From: Pseudomonadota bacterium
GTDB lineage: Bacteria > Chloroflexota > UBA5177
DNA: 40,991 bases
NCBI GenBank assembly: GCA_021324655.1
Contig: JAJPIP010000079.1
Coordinates: 1 to 40,991, forward strand
Reading direction: 5' to 3'
Positions 33,521 to 40,924 of the stretch are shown here, piece after piece; position 1 is the stretch's first letter, and each line of letters begins with the position of its first letter. The position numbers and the translations under genes were made by a program. The notes under the pieces are model-generated. The model was not told the origin of the DNA, did no database searches, and saw only the letters and a list, made by a program, of their open reading frames with translations.

Positions 33521-34324
33521 CTACTCCGGTAGCGCCACCTCGTCCGATCCGGCGTCGTACTGCACCAATCCCTCCTCGTTCAGGGTCCGAATGAGGGAGC
33601 GAACGTGAGACTCGTCGGCCGGCGCCGGCAGAGCGCGCAGCAGGGACGGCATTGCCAGGGAGGGATGCTCCCGCAGAGCGGCAATGATGCGCCCTCGCCA
33701 GAAGCGATTCGTCGTCTCAAAGGGCGCCGCGCCGGATCCCCGCCGCTTCGGCCGCGCGCGATAGACCGTGGCGCCATAGTCCATCAGGGCCTGGTTCCAG
33801 TCTTCGGCGCGATTCGGCGGTAGCACGTCGGCCGCCACATCCCACGCCTCGCGCTCCGACAACTCCCGGCCGACGAACCCCGAGAGGACACGGCGCACGT
33901 TGGTATCAACGACCGGCACCTGCGCGCCGAAGGCGAAGCAAGCGACAGCGTGTGCGGTGTAGCGACCGATACCGGGGAGACGTTGCAGGGCATCCGGCTC
34001 ACCGGGCAGGACGCTGCTATAGTCACGGACAACGACGTCCGCCAGCCGCTTGAGATTGAGGGCACGTCGGTTATATCCGAGCCCGTGCCAGGCCCGCAGC
34101 ACGTCCCCGGTTGAGGCATCGGCCAGTGTCCTGATGGTGGGAAAGCGATCGAGAAACTCCCGGTATTTCGGAATTACGCGATCCACTCCCGTTTGCTGCA
34201 GCATGACCTCACTGACGAGGACATGGTACGGGTCTCGATCCCCGCGCCAGGGCAGCTCACGGCGGTGCGTGTCATACCAGGCGAGTAGGGACCGCTGGAA
34301 TGCCTCGCGATCTGGAGCAAACAG
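33521..34324 (-). CDS. mutY: MutY-like A/G-specific adenine glycosylase lacking Fe-S cysteines
   Basis: About 267 aa. HhH-GPD DNA glycosylase that would remove adenine opposite 8-oxoG. Catalytic Glu is in SEVMLQQTGVDRVIP, the helix-hairpin-helix in LQRLPGIGRYTAHAVA, and the second catalytic Asp in VVDTNVRRVL. After ALMDYGATVYRARPKRR, where MutY normally has C-x6-C-x2-C-x5-C, there are no cysteines. The C-terminal NUDIX-like 8-oxoG domain is missing too; a short winged-helix-like tail follows instead. No ATG/GTG/TTG lies in frame near the expected N-terminus. CTG 34324 is a placeholder just downstream of the previous gene's stop (34339). The longer frame to 34876 runs out of frame through that gene. 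Confidence 0.82.
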   Translation of the reverse strand: MFAPDREAFQRSLLAWYDTHRRELPWRGDRDPYHVLVSEVMLQQTGVDRVIPKYREFLDRFPTIRTLADASTGDVLRAWHGLGYNRRALNLKRLADVVVRDYSSVLPGEPDALQRLPGIGRYTAHAVACFAFGAQVPVVDTNVRRVLSGFVGRELSEREAWDVAADVLPPNRAEDWNQALMDYGATVYRARPKRRGSGAAPFETTNRFWRGRIIAALREHPSLAMPSLLRALPAPADESHVRSLIRTLNEEGLVQYDAGSDEVALPE

Positions 34325-34338
34325 CCTCTCGGGCGTCT

Positions 34339-34785
34339 CTACCCTCCACAGCGGTGTGTCAAGGGCACCAGGTGCCGCAACGCATCGTAGACAGCGCTGA
34401 AGGCCCGATTCGAGGCGCCCACGCCGACTGCCACCGTCTTGGCACCGGCCGTCGTGTACACCGTGGCGCTCGGTCCAACGGTATCGACGGTCTGCTGTCC
34501 TCGAATGTAGGACGGAAGTGAAAAGAAGCCGACCCGATCGGCAAGATGCATCACACGGACCAGAGCACGATGCGGGATGCTCTGGTCCGGGTTGACCGGC
34601 GTACAAAAGCCGCGGTGAGAAACCCTCACCACGCCGTCCACCGCGATGGTCACCGACGTGACCATCATGACCGGCCCCGCCGTCGAAAACTTGTAGGCAG
34701 CTGCCCCCGGTCGACTCGGCAGGTGATGAGGCGTGGATGAGACCACGGCGACGGCCGCCGCGGCCAGCATTCGTCCGATGATCAT
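34339..34785 (-). CDS. Secreted hypothetical protein
   Basis: 148 aa. N-terminal MIIGRMLAAAAVAVVSS is a signal peptide or anchor. The rest has strands (VMMVTSVTIAVDGVVRVSHRG) followed by a helix containing LVRVMHLADRVGFFSLP, then strands and a C-terminal helix. This resembles a recurrent small extracytoplasmic fold of unknown function in high-GC bacteria (a dG-x-V strand, then a 'GFFSLP' helix end). I do not recognise a named family. GGAGGCAAG precedes the ATG. Its stop lies about 15 bp before the probable mutY start, so the two are likely cotranscribed. Confidence 0.7.
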   Translation of the reverse strand: MIIGRMLAAAAVAVVSSTPHHLPSRPGAAAYKFSTAGPVMMVTSVTIAVDGVVRVSHRGFCTPVNPDQSIPHRALVRVMHLADRVGFFSLPSYIRGQQTVDTVGPSATVYTTAGAKTVAVGVGASNRAFSAVYDALRHLVPLTHRCGG

Positions 34786-34878
34786 GACCGTCTTGCCTCC
34801 ATCGTACCGACAGAACGTCGGCCGTGCCCGACCTGTGACACCGCGAGTACGATAGTGAAAATACCGCAGGGGGCATGT

Positions 34879-35115
34879 ATGGCCGGACTGAGCGAGGAAG
34901 AGTTCGAGAAGATCAAACCGGAGATTCTGACGGCGTGGGAGCGGGCAGGAACGCGTGATGCCGGTCTCGATGTCATCGTCACATTCGGACGAAAGTACGG
35001 GTACAAAAACGTCATCGCCGCGCTACAGGGGCGCCAGCCGAAACGCTTCACCCGTGAAAAAACACTTGACGAATGGGTGGATGAGAGGCACCGTGAGGAG
35101 GTGAGCGGCGGATAA
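34879..35115 (+). CDS. Small hypothetical protein
   Basis: 78 aa, unrecognised. Start ATG 34879 (MAGLSEEEFEKIKPEIL) has AGGGGG about 6 bp upstream; GTG 34855 is an alternative. Acidic helical N-terminus, then DVIVTFGRKYGYKNVIAALQG and a charged C-terminus (DEWVDERHREEVSGG). No signal, membrane span or cysteine pair. Divergent from the secreted protein and about 100 bp upstream of the HU gene. Confidence 0.65.
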   Translation: MAGLSEEEFEKIKPEILTAWERAGTRDAGLDVIVTFGRKYGYKNVIAALQGRQPKRFTREKTLDEWVDERHREEVSGG

Positions 35116-35121
35116 GGAGCA

Positions 35122-35145
35122 TTTTTGGCTCAGAGAAGCCAAAAA
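35122..35145. repeat. 9-bp perfect inverted repeat upstream of the HU promoter
   Basis: TTTTTGGCT (35122-35130), 6-bp loop CAGAGA, AGCCAAAAA (35137-35145). It follows the small gene's stop by 7 bp. The plus-strand sequence after the stem is A-rich rather than T-rich, so it is not a standard terminator. It lies just upstream of the HU -35 and might be an operator or a bidirectional transcript end. Confidence 0.55.
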
Positions 35146-35148
35146 CCT

Positions 35149-35177
35149 GAGACATTTGACAAACGCGGTGATAGAAT
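35149..35177 (+). promoter_or_regulatory. Probable promoter of the HU gene
   Basis: GAGACA (35149-35154) and TAGAAT (35172-35177) are 17 bp apart, with a good -10 and a moderate -35. A TTGACA at 35156 is closer to consensus but only 10 bp from the -10, so it cannot pair with it. Predicted transcription starts about 25-30 bp before the ATG at 35215. Confidence 0.45.
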
Positions 35178-35214
35178 GATCACGGACGCACAAGTGTCAC
35201 GTAGGAGGTAAGGC

Positions 35215-35514
35215 ATGCCCATCGGTAAAACGGAGCTGGTCCAGCAGGTCGCCGAGCAAGCGGGGCTGAACAAGTCTCAGGCGCAGCGGGCGGTTGAGGC
35301 AGTGCTCGACACCATCAGCAGCGAACTGCAAAAGGGCAACGAAGTTCGGCTGACGGGCTTCGGAAACTTCCGCGTCACCAACACCGCCGCCCGAACCGGG
35401 CGGAATCCGCGAACCGGCGAGACCATCAACATTGCGGCCGGCAAGCGTCCGGCATTCAGTCCCGGTTCTCGCCTGAAACAGGCGGTCTCCGGGGCAGAGC
35501 AGCAAGGCGGCTAA
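35215..35514 (+). CDS. hup: HU-family nucleoid-associated DNA-binding protein
   Basis: 99 aa. MPIGKTELVQQVAEQAGLNKSQAQRAVEA forms the dimerising helical part. RLTGFGNFRV and the arm TGRNPRTGETINIAAGKRPAFSPG, with the conserved R-N-P-x-T-G-E and Pro at the arm tip, wrap the DNA minor groove. It ends in a short polar tail (SGAEQQGG). Dimeric histone-like protein compacting DNA in the nucleoid. TAGGAGGTAAG precedes the ATG. It has its own promoter (35149-35177) and terminator (35531-35561), so it is a single-gene unit. Confidence 0.97.
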   Translation: MPIGKTELVQQVAEQAGLNKSQAQRAVEAVLDTISSELQKGNEVRLTGFGNFRVTNTAARTGRNPRTGETINIAAGKRPAFSPGSRLKQAVSGAEQQGG

Positions 35515-35530
35515 CCAACAGAGAACACGA

Positions 35531-35561
35531 GGGGCGGAGGAATCCGCCCCTTCCTACTTTT
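35531..35561 (+). terminator. Rho-independent terminator after the HU gene
   Basis: GGGGCGGA (35531-35538), loop GGAA, TCCGCCCC (35543-35550), then TTCCTACTTTT. An 8-bp GC-rich stem with a T-rich tail 17 bp after the HU stop. Confidence 0.85.
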
Positions 35562-35642
35562 AAGGCAAGCGGACAAGACGTTATACCGCCGTTGGTACAA
35601 TCGTGCGCCGGCGGGTCGATTCCGCTTGCCCAGGAGATTGCG

Positions 35643-36857
35643 ATGGTTGATTTCACTTTGACTCCTGACCAGGTGCTGCTGGTCGAGACGGTGCGCGACT
35701 ACATGGCCCGGGAATTCATGCCCACCATCCAGGAGCACGACGTCAATCACTATTACGATCCGGATACCTTCAAGAAGCTGGCCGAGATTGGACTAACGGG
35801 CATCTGTTTCCCGGAGAGATACGGCGGCGCCGGCATGGACTACATTTCGCTCGGCCTGGCGTCGGAAGAGACGGAATATGTCGACACGTCTATCCGCACG
35901 ATCCTCTCGGTGCACATCGGCCTCTGCGGGTGCGGCATCTACATTTGGGGTACCGAGGAGCAGAAGCAGCGGTTGCTTCGCCCGCTGGCGTCGGGAGAGC
36001 GCTTCGGCGCCTTCGGTCTGACCGAGCCGGGCGCCGGGTCCGACGTGGCCAATATGAAGGCGACCGCCCGTCGGGACGGAGACAGCTATGTCTTGAACGG
36101 CGAGAAAACGTGGGTGTCATACGCGGATTACGCCGACACCTTTCTCATTTTTGCCAAGACCGATCCCGACGCCAAGCACCGGGGGATTTCGGCTTTTGTG
36201 GTGCACAGGGAGGATGCTCCCGGTCTCGAGACACGTCCCATCAAGGACAAGTCCGGTATTTACGCCGGTGACACGGGCAGTATCTTCATGAGCGACGTAC
36301 GCGTCCCTGTCGAGAACCGCCTCGGCGACGAAGGCGAGGGATTCGTCATCGCGATGACCTCACTCGAGAACGGTCGCTACACGGTTGGGGCGGGCGCCTG
36401 TGGCACCATGCGGGCCTGTCTCGACCTCTCGACGAAGTACGCCACGGAGAGGCACGCGTTCGGCCAGGAAATCGGGCGCTTCGAGCTCGTGCAGCAGATG
36501 ATCGCCAATATGTACGCGCGCTACGAGTCCAACCGCCTGCTCTACCTTCGGGCCGGTTGGCTGAAGAACCTTGGCGAGCCGTCGGGACGGGCCGTCTCGC
36601 TGCAGAAGTGGCAGGCCTGCGATGCTGCCTTCCAGTGCGCCAGTGACGCCGTTGAGATTTATGGCGCCTACGGCTATTCCGATGAATATCCTGTCTTCCG
36701 CTACCTGCGCAACGCACGTGCGCCCATCATCTACGAGGGCACCCGCGAGATCCACACCATGATGCAAGGCGAGTACGCTCTCGGCTATCGCGCCGAGAAG
36801 CCGACCCGGTGCACGCTGCCCCCCTACCAGCCGGAACGCGAGGCGGTGACCGTCTAG
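35643..36857 (+). CDS. Acyl-CoA dehydrogenase
   Basis: 404 aa FAD enzyme that would desaturate an acyl-CoA at C2-C3, passing electrons to an ETF. Signature AFGLTEPGAGSDVANMKATA (about 120-139) binds FAD and CoA. GEKTWVSYAD is the flavin-face motif, and RHAFGQEIGRFELVQQMIANM the interdomain helix. The catalytic base is the Glu of IIYEGTREIH in the late position used by short-chain and glutaryl-CoA enzymes. ATG 35643 has AGGAGA about 7 bp upstream; the frame to 35592 lacks an RBS. Chain-length preference cannot be read from sequence. 143 bp upstream of the isocitrate dehydrogenase gene, same strand. Confidence 0.94.
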   Translation: MVDFTLTPDQVLLVETVRDYMAREFMPTIQEHDVNHYYDPDTFKKLAEIGLTGICFPERYGGAGMDYISLGLASEETEYVDTSIRTILSVHIGLCGCGIYIWGTEEQKQRLLRPLASGERFGAFGLTEPGAGSDVANMKATARRDGDSYVLNGEKTWVSYADYADTFLIFAKTDPDAKHRGISAFVVHREDAPGLETRPIKDKSGIYAGDTGSIFMSDVRVPVENRLGDEGEGFVIAMTSLENGRYTVGAGACGTMRACLDLSTKYATERHAFGQEIGRFELVQQMIANMYARYESNRLLYLRAGWLKNLGEPSGRAVSLQKWQACDAAFQCASDAVEIYGAYGYSDEYPVFRYLRNARAPIIYEGTREIHTMMQGEYALGYRAEKPTRCTLPPYQPEREAVTV

Positions 36858-37000
36858 TTGTCAGTCCTCGGTCGTCGGCTAGCAGGGGTGTGTGCGGCAG
36901 TCGGTCACGGAGATCGGGGCGTTAGGTGCTCGAGCGGCTGACGCGTAGCGCACATCTGCAATCTGCTGACTGACTACCGACAAAGCCGAAGGAGGCACGC

Positions 37001-38092
37001 ATGACCTACACCGTAACGTTGATTCCGGGCGATGGCATCGGACCGGAAGTTACCGAGGCGGCGCGACGCGTCATCGACGCCACGGGGGTGCCGATCGACT
37101 GGCAAATCGAGGAAGCGGGCGCCGATGTGATGGACAAATATGGGACTCCGCTGCCCGACCGGGTGATCGAATCCATTCGCCGCAACGGAGTGGCTCTCAA
37201 AGGCCCGATCACGACGCCCATCGGGACGGGGTTCCGAAGTGTCAATGTGGCACTGCGGGCAGCGCTCGATCTCTACGCCAACGTGCGGCCGGCCAAGTAC
37301 TTCGCCGGCGTGCGGTCGCGCTACCACGACGTCGACCTGGTTGTCGTTCGCGAGAACACGGAAGATCTCTACGCCGGCGTCGAATTCGAAATGGGCAAAC
37401 CGGAAACGGAAAAGCTGATCGCCGACCTCGCGGCGTTGAGCGGAAAGAAGCTCCGACCCGATTCCGGCATCTCTATCAAGCCGATTTCCGTTTCCGGCAC
37501 GCAGCGGATCGTGACGTACGCATTCGAGTACGCGCGCGCGAATCACCGCCAGAAGGTCTCCGCAGTGACGAAGGCCAACATCATGAAGTTCACCGACGGC
37601 CTCTTCCTGCACGTCGCCCGGCAGGTCGCAGAGCGCTACCCGGATATCGAGTTCCAGGAAGTCCTGATCGACAACATGTGTATGCAGCTCGTCCAGCGAC
37701 CTGAAGACTACGATGTCCTGGTGCTGATGAATCTGTACGGAGACATCGTCTCCGACCTCTGCGCCGGTCTGGTCGGCGGACTGGGCGTGGCACCCGGTGC
37801 CAATATCGGGACAAGCGCAGCGCTCTTCGAGCCGGTGCACGGCAGCGCGCCGAAGTACGCGGGCCAGAATAAGGCGGATCCTACCGCCACCTTGCTCTCC
37901 GGCATCATGATGCTGCGGCACCTTGGCGAAGAGGACGCGGCGAACCGGGCCGAGGCGGCGCTCGCCGAAGTCATCAAGGAAAACAAGGACGTGACCTACG
38001 ATCTAAAGCCGGATCGGCGCGGTGGCGTCGGCACCTCGGAGATGGCGGACGCCATTATCCGGCAGATGGAGAAGGCGCCGGCCCTCAGGTAA
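37001..38092 (+). CDS. icd: Isocitrate dehydrogenase (isocitrate/isopropylmalate dehydrogenase family)
   Basis: 363 aa beta-decarboxylating dehydrogenase. [15 protein letters not shown] opens the fold. The substrate helix [20 protein letters not shown] has the Ser-x-Asn-x-x-x-Arg pattern of isocitrate enzymes rather than isopropylmalate enzymes. ENTEDLYAG and the late [17 protein letters not shown] (metal-binding Asp residues) complete the site. Cofactor: [15 protein letters not shown] contains Lys-Tyr at the position that in E. coli Icd contacts the NADP 2'-phosphate, so NADP use is possible despite an overall NAD-IDH-like look. GAAGGAGG precedes the ATG. It overlaps the convergent coiled-coil gene by 8 bp. 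Confidence 0.92.
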   Translation: MTYTVTLIPGDGIGPEVTEAARRVIDATGVPIDWQIEEAGADVMDKYGTPLPDRVIESIRRNGVALKGPITTPIGTGFRSVNVALRAALDLYANVRPAKYFAGVRSRYHDVDLVVVRENTEDLYAGVEFEMGKPETEKLIADLAALSGKKLRPDSGISIKPISVSGTQRIVTYAFEYARANHRQKVSAVTKANIMKFTDGLFLHVARQVAERYPDIEFQEVLIDNMCMQLVQRPEDYDVLVLMNLYGDIVSDLCAGLVGGLGVAPGANIGTSAALFEPVHGSAPKYAGQNKADPTATLLSGIMMLRHLGEEDAANRAEAALAEVIKENKDVTYDLKPDRRGGVGTSEMADAIIRQMEKAPALR

Positions 38093-38390
38093 TCGGCTTT
38101 CCCGTCAGACGTTCCGTCAGGTGGCGCAGCGCCGCGGCGAGTTCGTCGCGCTCCGCGTACAGTTCGTCCAGGTCACGTTCCAGCTCGTCGCGGTTGCTTA
38201 CCGTCTCCAGCCACCGACGGATCGCCGGAAGATCGGACACAGCGGGATCGTCGCGCAGCAGCACCTCGGCGATGCCGGAGAACTCAAGTGTCTCCTGCAG
38301 TTCGGAAATTTCTCGCTCGACTTCTTGCAGCGACTCCGTGAGGTCGAGTCGCATCACAATGAGCGCGTCGCGCGCCGTGTAGCCCTCCAC
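38085..38390 (-). CDS. Coiled-coil hypothetical protein
   Basis: 101 aa, no family recognised. Two helical stretches with heptad character, [21 protein letters not shown] (about 17-37) and [22 protein letters not shown] (about 67-88), form a likely helical hairpin coiled coil. Strongly acidic. GTG 38390 has GAGG 5 bp upstream and lies 7 bp after the stop of the duplicated-repeat gene, so the two are probably cotranslated. No signal or membrane segment. Confidence 0.7.
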   Translation of the reverse strand: MEGYTARDALIVMRLDLTESLQEVEREISELQETLEFSGIAEVLLRDDPAVSDLPAIRRWLETVSNRDELERDLDELYAERDELAAALRHLTERLTGKPIT

Positions 38391-38397
38391 GTGCGCC

Positions 38398-38883
38398 TCA
38401 GGCCGAGGTGCCGCGCCGCTCGAAGGCGGCGTTCAGGATGCTCTCCATATCGGAAACGGCGAGGAACACCATGCGCTTCTGCCAGTCAGGACCGTCGGGC
38501 TTGGAGTAGGTCACGACGATGCCGTCTTCCAGCTCGTCGATAAGGATATTTCTCGCGCCCTCCTGATCGAGCTCGTACCCGAGCGCACGGAGAAAGTCGG
38601 CATGACCATTGGGGAACGGAGCCCAGACTCCTTGATGGTGAACCGGCCCGGACGCCCGCTTCTGCTCGAAGAGGAGATCAAGCTGCTCCTTGAGGGAGTC
38701 GTGATGGAACTTATAGACTTCCGGCTCCAGCTTGTGTAGCACGCGCTGCAAGCGAACGAGAAAACCACCAGGCACCTCGGCCAGGCTGATACGGCAACTG
38801 GGGTGCATGTCAAGGTAAGCACCCAGCGCCCGCAACAACCATTGATAGGTATGAAGTTTCCCCTGCTCCGCCGGGATCGTCAT
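38398..38883 (-). CDS. Unknown duplicated-repeat protein (paralog of 10527-11063)
   Basis: 161 aa, no family recognised. Like its paralog it has two repeats: about 13-45 (YQWLLRALGAYLD, then AEVPGGFLVRL) and about 94-126 (HADFLRALGYELD, then IDELEDGIVVTY). A helical segment separates them, and a C-terminal WQKRMVFLAVSDMESIL aligns with QKRLLLVGPDERARML in the other copy. The paralog has a longer Arg-rich N-terminus. Soluble, no signal peptide. Upstream partner of the coiled-coil gene. The two repeats are more similar to the corresponding paralog repeats than would be expected by chance. Function unknown. Confidence 0.8.
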   Translation of the reverse strand: MTIPAEQGKLHTYQWLLRALGAYLDMHPSCRISLAEVPGGFLVRLQRVLHKLEPEVYKFHHDSLKEQLDLLFEQKRASGPVHHQGVWAPFPNGHADFLRALGYELDQEGARNILIDELEDGIVVTYSKPDGPDWQKRMVFLAVSDMESILNAAFERRGTSA

Positions 38884-38932
38884 GCTCTATGCCTCCAGTT
38901 CGCACAATAGTGGAGCCTCGTGAGGATGAGTG

Positions 38933-40264
38933 TCAAGTTTTCTGTGGTACTCTCTGCCCACGTCGAACGAAGAAAATAACGACGGTGAAAACGAGCGTTA
39001 TTGCCGCGCCCAAAATGAGAGCCGGCGGTGCGCCGTAGCGCTGTGCGATCACGCCGGAGAGGAAGCTGCCGAAAGGAGTCATGCCGAGGAAGAGCAGCGA
39101 GTACACGCTCATCACGCGTCCCTGTAACCGGCTCGGTGTGAGAGACAGGATGCGGGTGTTGGCCGTGGTCGTGAAAAGAGTGGAGGAGAACCCGATCAGC
39201 ACCAGCAGCGCCATCGAGAGTACATAGAGGCGCGAGAAGCCGAAGATGATCTCGATCAACGTGAAGATGATGGCACCGGCATAGATGAGCCGGCGAGAGA
39301 GGTCGCGGCGATTGACAAAAGCAAGCAGGATGGCGCCGCTCAGGGAGCCAAGTCCCATGGAAGCCATGAGAAAGCCGAACCCGTCCGAGCCGACGTTCAG
39401 AACGTAGCGAGCGAACAGGGGCATGAGTGTGGTGAAATTCAAGGCGAAGAGGCTCGCCACTCCGACGAGCGCCAGAATGGTGTAAATCACGGGTGTTGAC
39501 CGCACGTACTCGAGTCCCTCCACGACATTGCGCCAGATCCGCTCGTTGTCGGCAGGAGATCGCGCCGGGCGGGGAGTGATGATGAGAAGCCCAATGATCA
39601 CCGCGATGTAGCTCGCCGCGTTCAGATAGAAGTTCAGTGAGAGGCCGACAGTCGCGATCAAAATACCGCCCACGGCCGGGCCGACAACGCGGGCGCCGTT
39701 GAAGATCGTGGAATTCAGCGCGACGGCGTTGAGTAACGCATCCTTCTCGACAAGCTCCGGCACGAAGGCTTGTCGAGAAGGAGTGTAAAACGCATTGACC
39801 GTACCGAGGATGAGGGCAGACACCAGGACATGCCAGTACTGCACGAGTCCCGTCTGTACCAGGATTCCGAGGGCGACGGCGAGGACACCGGAGATGACCT
39901 GGGTCACCAGAAGTAAGTTGCGCTTGGAGACCCGATCGGCCACCGCCCCTCCGACCAAAGAGAGCAGCAACAGGGGGGTGAATTGGATCGTCGTGACGAG
40001 TCCCAGCGCGAACGCGGAGTGTGTCAACTTGAGCACCAGCCACTGCTGGGCCACACTCTGCACCCAGGTGCCGGTGAGCGATATGAGTTGGCCGGCCCAG
40101 AACACGCGAAAGTCCCGCGACCGGAACGCCGGCATGCTGTGATACAAGCGCTCGCCGGTTAGCAGCCGGCGTACAAATGGAATCCCGGAAGACTCCTCGA
40201 CGATGTCTTCCGGGATTTCCGGCGCCTTACTCCCCGACTCCACGCTCACCTCCCGCTTCTCCAC
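38933..40264 (-). CDS. MFS exporter, enterobactin-exporter (EntS/MFS_3) type
   Basis: 443 aa, twelve predicted helices after a hydrophilic N-terminus of about 60 residues. FRVFWAGQLISLTGTWVQSVAQQW (TM1) and the TM2-TM3 motif GGAVADRVSKRN are typical. The PSRQAFVPELVEKDALLNA stretch (about residues 160-180) is the MFS_3 signature. This branch exports siderophores or drugs by proton antiport; substrate not predictable. The coding DNA of the signature carries a perfect 14-bp inverted repeat (39742-39781). It lies 49 bp from the start of the duplicated-repeat gene in the same direction, and is preceded by the secreted unknown gene. Confidence 0.9.
   Translation of the reverse strand: MEKREVSVESGSKAPEIPEDIVEESSGIPFVRRLLTGERLYHSMPAFRSRDFRVFWAGQLISLTGTWVQSVAQQWLVLKLTHSAFALGLVTTIQFTPLLLLSLVGGAVADRVSKRNLLLVTQVISGVLAVALGILVQTGLVQYWHVLVSALILGTVNAFYTPSRQAFVPELVEKDALLNAVALNSTIFNGARVVGPAVGGILIATVGLSLNFYLNAASYIAVIIGLLIITPRPARSPADNERIWRNVVEGLEYVRSTPVIYTILALVGVASLFALNFTTLMPLFARYVLNVGSDGFGFLMASMGLGSLSGAILLAFVNRRDLSRRLIYAGAIIFTLIEIIFGFSRLYVLSMALLVLIGFSSTLFTTTANTRILSLTPSRLQGRVMSVYSLLFLGMTPFGSFLSGVIAQRYGAPPALILGAAITLVFTVVIFFVRRGQRVPQKT
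39742..39781. repeat. Perfect 14-bp inverted repeat inside the MFS gene
   Basis: CCTTCTCGACAAGC (39742-39755) and GCTTGTCGAGAAGG (39768-39781) with a 12-nt loop TCCGGCACGAAG. It falls in the codons for SRQAFVPELVEKD of the exporter. The translated motif is family-conserved, so the hairpin is compatible with, but not required by, the protein sequence. Confidence 0.8.
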
Positions 40265-40304
40265 GCTAGCAGGAATCAGGAGCGCGCGGGCTCCGGGCAG
40301 GCGG

Positions 40305-40766
40305 CTAAAAAGTGGTCGGTGTCGTGGAGTTAAAGTCGCCGATCAGGGTCTTTTTATCAGTCTGATAGGACTGAATAATCTTCACTGTGGCAGAGTGAAC
40401 GATCGGCGGCAAGGGCACGTGAGAGTACACCAGCACCGGCTTCATCCAACCCAGTTGATAGGCAAAGGCGGCCAGGGTCTCCCCGCTGCTCTTGTCCAAC
40501 TCGATGTAGTAGAGGTTAGTGGCCTGGGTGTCGGCAAAGACGGCGAAAGAGCGAACGCCGAAGCGGTGCTGCAGCATGTCCGGTATCGTATGACCGCGAT
40601 GGGTGCGCAGCAGGTTCAACGTCGACACCACGTAGATTGCCGTATCTCGCTGCGTCCAGTTGGTCGCATGACGATCATCATGATGGAACCGAGAATGGGC
40701 TGAAGCCGGGGTCACGCCGACGGTCAGCGCAACGAGGCCTACAACGCCACACAGGGTCGCTCGCAC
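40305..40766 (-). CDS. Secreted hypothetical protein
   Basis: 153 aa. MRATLCGVVGLVALTVGVTPASAH is a clear Sec signal peptide with an A-S-A cleavage site, followed by a His-rich mature N-terminus (HSRFHHDDRHATN). The mature part is mixed alpha/beta, with strands such as SFAVFADTQATNLYYIEL and PVLVYSHVPLPPI and a T/K-rich end. GTG 40766 is chosen because GGAGG ends 6 bp upstream; the longer GTG 40790 start lacks an RBS. No known family recognised. Same direction as the downstream MFS exporter, 40 bp apart. Confidence 0.75.
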   Translation of the reverse strand: MRATLCGVVGLVALTVGVTPASAHSRFHHDDRHATNWTQRDTAIYVVSTLNLLRTHRGHTIPDMLQHRFGVRSFAVFADTQATNLYYIELDKSSGETLAAFAYQLGWMKPVLVYSHVPLPPIVHSATVKIIQSYQTDKKTLIGDFNSTTPTTF

Positions 40767-40924
40767 TACGTTCCTCCATAGGGCCGTCACGGCCCAAGAT
40801 TACTTCCACGGTGAGCATAGCGCAGCTAAATTAACTATGCATTAACCCTGGGGAGAGCCCTAGGTCTCGTAAATTATCGGCATCGCCGGGTGGTCGTGGC
40901 CGGCCCGAGTGATACTGCTGGCGA

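Noticed and set aside
34325-34876. Long N-terminal extension of the mutY-like frame
   Set aside because: It overlaps the secreted-protein gene in a different frame on the same strand and has no MutY-like residues there.
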